From assembly GCA_009602725.1 (NCBI GenBank), contig WELB01000287.1:1-18131 (forward strand): DNA of 18,131 bases. The letters are read 5' to 3'. Source of the DNA: Spirogloea muscicola (taxonomy: Eukaryota > Streptophyta > Zygnematophyceae > Spirogloeales > Spirogloeaceae). The notes beneath the pieces were generated by a model that saw only the letters and a program-made list of their open reading frames with translations, had not been told where the DNA came from and made no database searches. The position numbers and the translations under genes are program-made. Shown in pieces: positions 16,595 through 18,131 of the stretch (within the stretch, counting starts at the first letter, position 1; every line of letters starts with the position of its first letter).

Positions 16595-18131
16595 TCAATA
16601 TATTTCCTCATCAGGAATGATGGGCGTAAGGAACTTGCGTGGGTCCTTCTCAGCCTCGAGCAAGTCGCTCTTGGGCTTTATCCGGCCGGGCGGAATGGGC
16701 ACTACTGGAATCATAGTCGATTCATCAATGACATTGTCGATCAGGCCATACTCCACCGCCTCCATTGGCGACATGTATCGGTCCCTGTCAATGTCTTTCT
16801 CGACCTGCACAACACGGAGTAGCATCTTGTCACAAGGATGTGAAGACAAACCCTTCACGAAATTATGTAATTTAGCAGGGGTACATGCTGCTCTAGGAGA
16901 TGGTCGGATATGTGCAAATGCTCAGCCGGTGCGCGCCACCATTCCCCACAATTGCAGGTCAAAATTCCAGACGTTACAATAGGACCATAATATCTGGGAA
17001 TCTTCTCCACAATGGTGAGGCTTCGTCCTAATTCAGGTGTTCCAGCCAGGTTCGACGCTGAAGGACCAACTACATGATTTCAGGGTGAGGGGAGGCGTGC
17101 ATAGGAGCTCTTGCGCACCTGCGCTGCGGGCCGCCCGGTGACTTCAGACAGGATCCGGATCACATTGCTGCGGTGGTACATGATCTCCTTGGCCTGGATC
17201 TCTACGTCGATCGCCTGGCCGCTCGCCCCGCCCAGCGGCTGCCGGTCCCATCACAAGACCACCAGAGGGCGTCAGCAGCCCACACCCGGCAGCATGCGAA
17301 CAGCGGCCGAGTGCAGTGAGCTGAGCTCGTCCGGCGGCGGGCCGCTGGCTGCATACCTGGTGCACCATGATCCTCGCGTTGGGCATCGCCAAGCGCTTGC
17401 CCTTGGAGCCGCCGGCGAGGACGATGGACGCGGTGGATGCCGCCAGCCCAAAGGCGATGGTCGACACGTCCGCACGGCACATCTGCATGGCATCGTAGAT
17501 GGCCATCGCCGAGCTGCCATCACCCACCCGCCGCAGCGTTCAGACAGACCGCAGCTGCAGAGCAAGCAGTGCAGGCGGCCGACGGATGCGCGAGAACAAG
17601 GATGTCGGCTGCCATACGACCCACAATTTGGTTCCAGCGCAGCCGCGAAGCAGCAGGCGTGGGAGCTCGCGAACCTAATGTTACCACCGGGCGAGTTGAC
17701 GAACAGGCGGATGTCCTTATTGGGGTCCTGCGCATCTGGCGCGGCGGCGGAGCAAGAGCGGCAGCGGCAACGGAGACGGCGGTGGTGTCAGTTGGGCTTG
17801 TGACGCAGGCGGGAGCCCACTTCAGCGCTGTCGCTACCGTCGCCGCACCAGCAGGCAAGGCCGCCCCCCCAGCGACGGTCACAGCAGCGGCGGCAGCGGC
17901 GGCGGCGATGGCAGCGGCGGGGACGGCGGGCACCTAAGAGGAGGAGCTGAGAGACGATGGCGTCGGCGACGAAGTCGTCCATCTGGTAGCCCAGGAAGAC
18001 GATGCGCTGCCGCAGCAGCAGGCCCATGACGTCCGCCTCCGCCGCCCGCTGCTGCTGCGCCGGCGGCGCCGCCGGCGGAGCGGCCCGCCACGCATCCCAC
18101 GACCCCTCGCCAGAGCCGGAGCCGGCGGCGG
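16595..18131 (-). CDS. CLPP4: Chloroplast Clp protease proteolytic subunit ClpP4 (5' end beyond window)
   Basis: ClpP4 is a nuclear-encoded serine protease subunit of the plastid ClpPR core. Exons in transcript order are 17934-18131 (runs off the window), 17675-17735, 17357-17513, 17119-17238 and 16595-16804. Each junction closes in frame, giving 247 residues here. Landmarks are [85 protein letters not shown] and [18 protein letters not shown]. The catalytic triad is intact at fragment positions Ser112, His137 and Asp186, with the same 25 and 49 residue spacing as E. coli ClpP, so it is not a ClpR. AASTAS, in place of AASMG, and the long tail ending PIIPDEEIY match plant ClpP4. The transit peptide would lie outside the window. 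The donor GTTCGC after 17675 is weak but phase and length fit. It converges on RAB5. Confidence 0.93.

Noticed and set aside
17437-17937. Plus- and minus-strand alanine-rich frames over the CLPP4 5' part
   Set aside because: They bridge the CLPP4 introns at 17736-17933 and 17514-17674; the low-complexity alanine text comes from GC-triplet intron sequence.
1-18131. Search for CRISPR arrays, phage, integron, toxin-antitoxin, tRNA or rRNA features
   Set aside because: No direct-repeat/spacer array, cloverleaf, rRNA core or prokaryotic operon structure is visible; the window is intron-rich nuclear DNA.

Overview
This window reads as nuclear DNA of a green-lineage eukaryote, most likely a green alga. 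The genes are split into many short exons with GT-AG introns. Coding exons are GC-rich, with GGC/GCC microsatellites near several gene starts. The proteins are plant-type: a chloroplast ClpP4, a RabF2-class Rab5, a plant-like EXO70, a plant-type mitochondrial ribosomal protein L17 and a MEI1/TopBP1-like BRCT protein. TGTAA, the usual green-algal polyadenylation signal, lies past several stops. The species cannot be named from the sequence.

Layout: six protein genes alternate strictly in strand. (1) 712 to about 5282, plus: MEI1/TopBP1-like BRCT protein, at least ten exons, last exon uncertain. (2) 5699-8311, minus: EXO70 exocyst subunit, nine exons, no visible N-terminal part. (3) 8348-10072, plus: mitochondrial ribosomal protein L17, six exons, complete, 152 aa. 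(4) 10596-11672 (possibly from 11825), minus: GFA/CENP-V-type zinc protein, four exons. (5) 13742-16051, plus: Rab5 GTPase, seven exons, complete, 204 aa. (6) 16595 to beyond 18131, minus: CLPP4, five exons visible, 5' end outside the window. Exon borders were set by matching protein-family conservation to splice sites with compatible phase. Every junction in genes 2-6 closes in frame.

Non-coding content: an inverted repeat at the left end has a third copy just upstream of RAB5; a 12-bp-type minisatellite fills intron 2 of the BRCT gene; telomere-like TTAGGG/TTTAGGG motifs recur; a short tandem repeat abuts the EXO70 stop; a 1.9-2.1 kb intergenic region before RAB5 holds one possible orphan exon. 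Single undetermined bases lie at 3321, 8315 and 13802, all in GC-rich sequence. The one at 8315 sits exactly where EXO70 homology stops.

The genes do not form a pathway. They serve DNA repair/meiosis, exocytosis, mitochondrial translation, a zinc protein of unknown substrate, endosomal traffic and plastid proteolysis. I see no defence system, phage, CRISPR array or metabolic cluster. The most useful anomalies are the truncated EXO70 facing L17 across 36 bp, the three-copy repeat family and the unexplained exon-like segment at 12950-13077.
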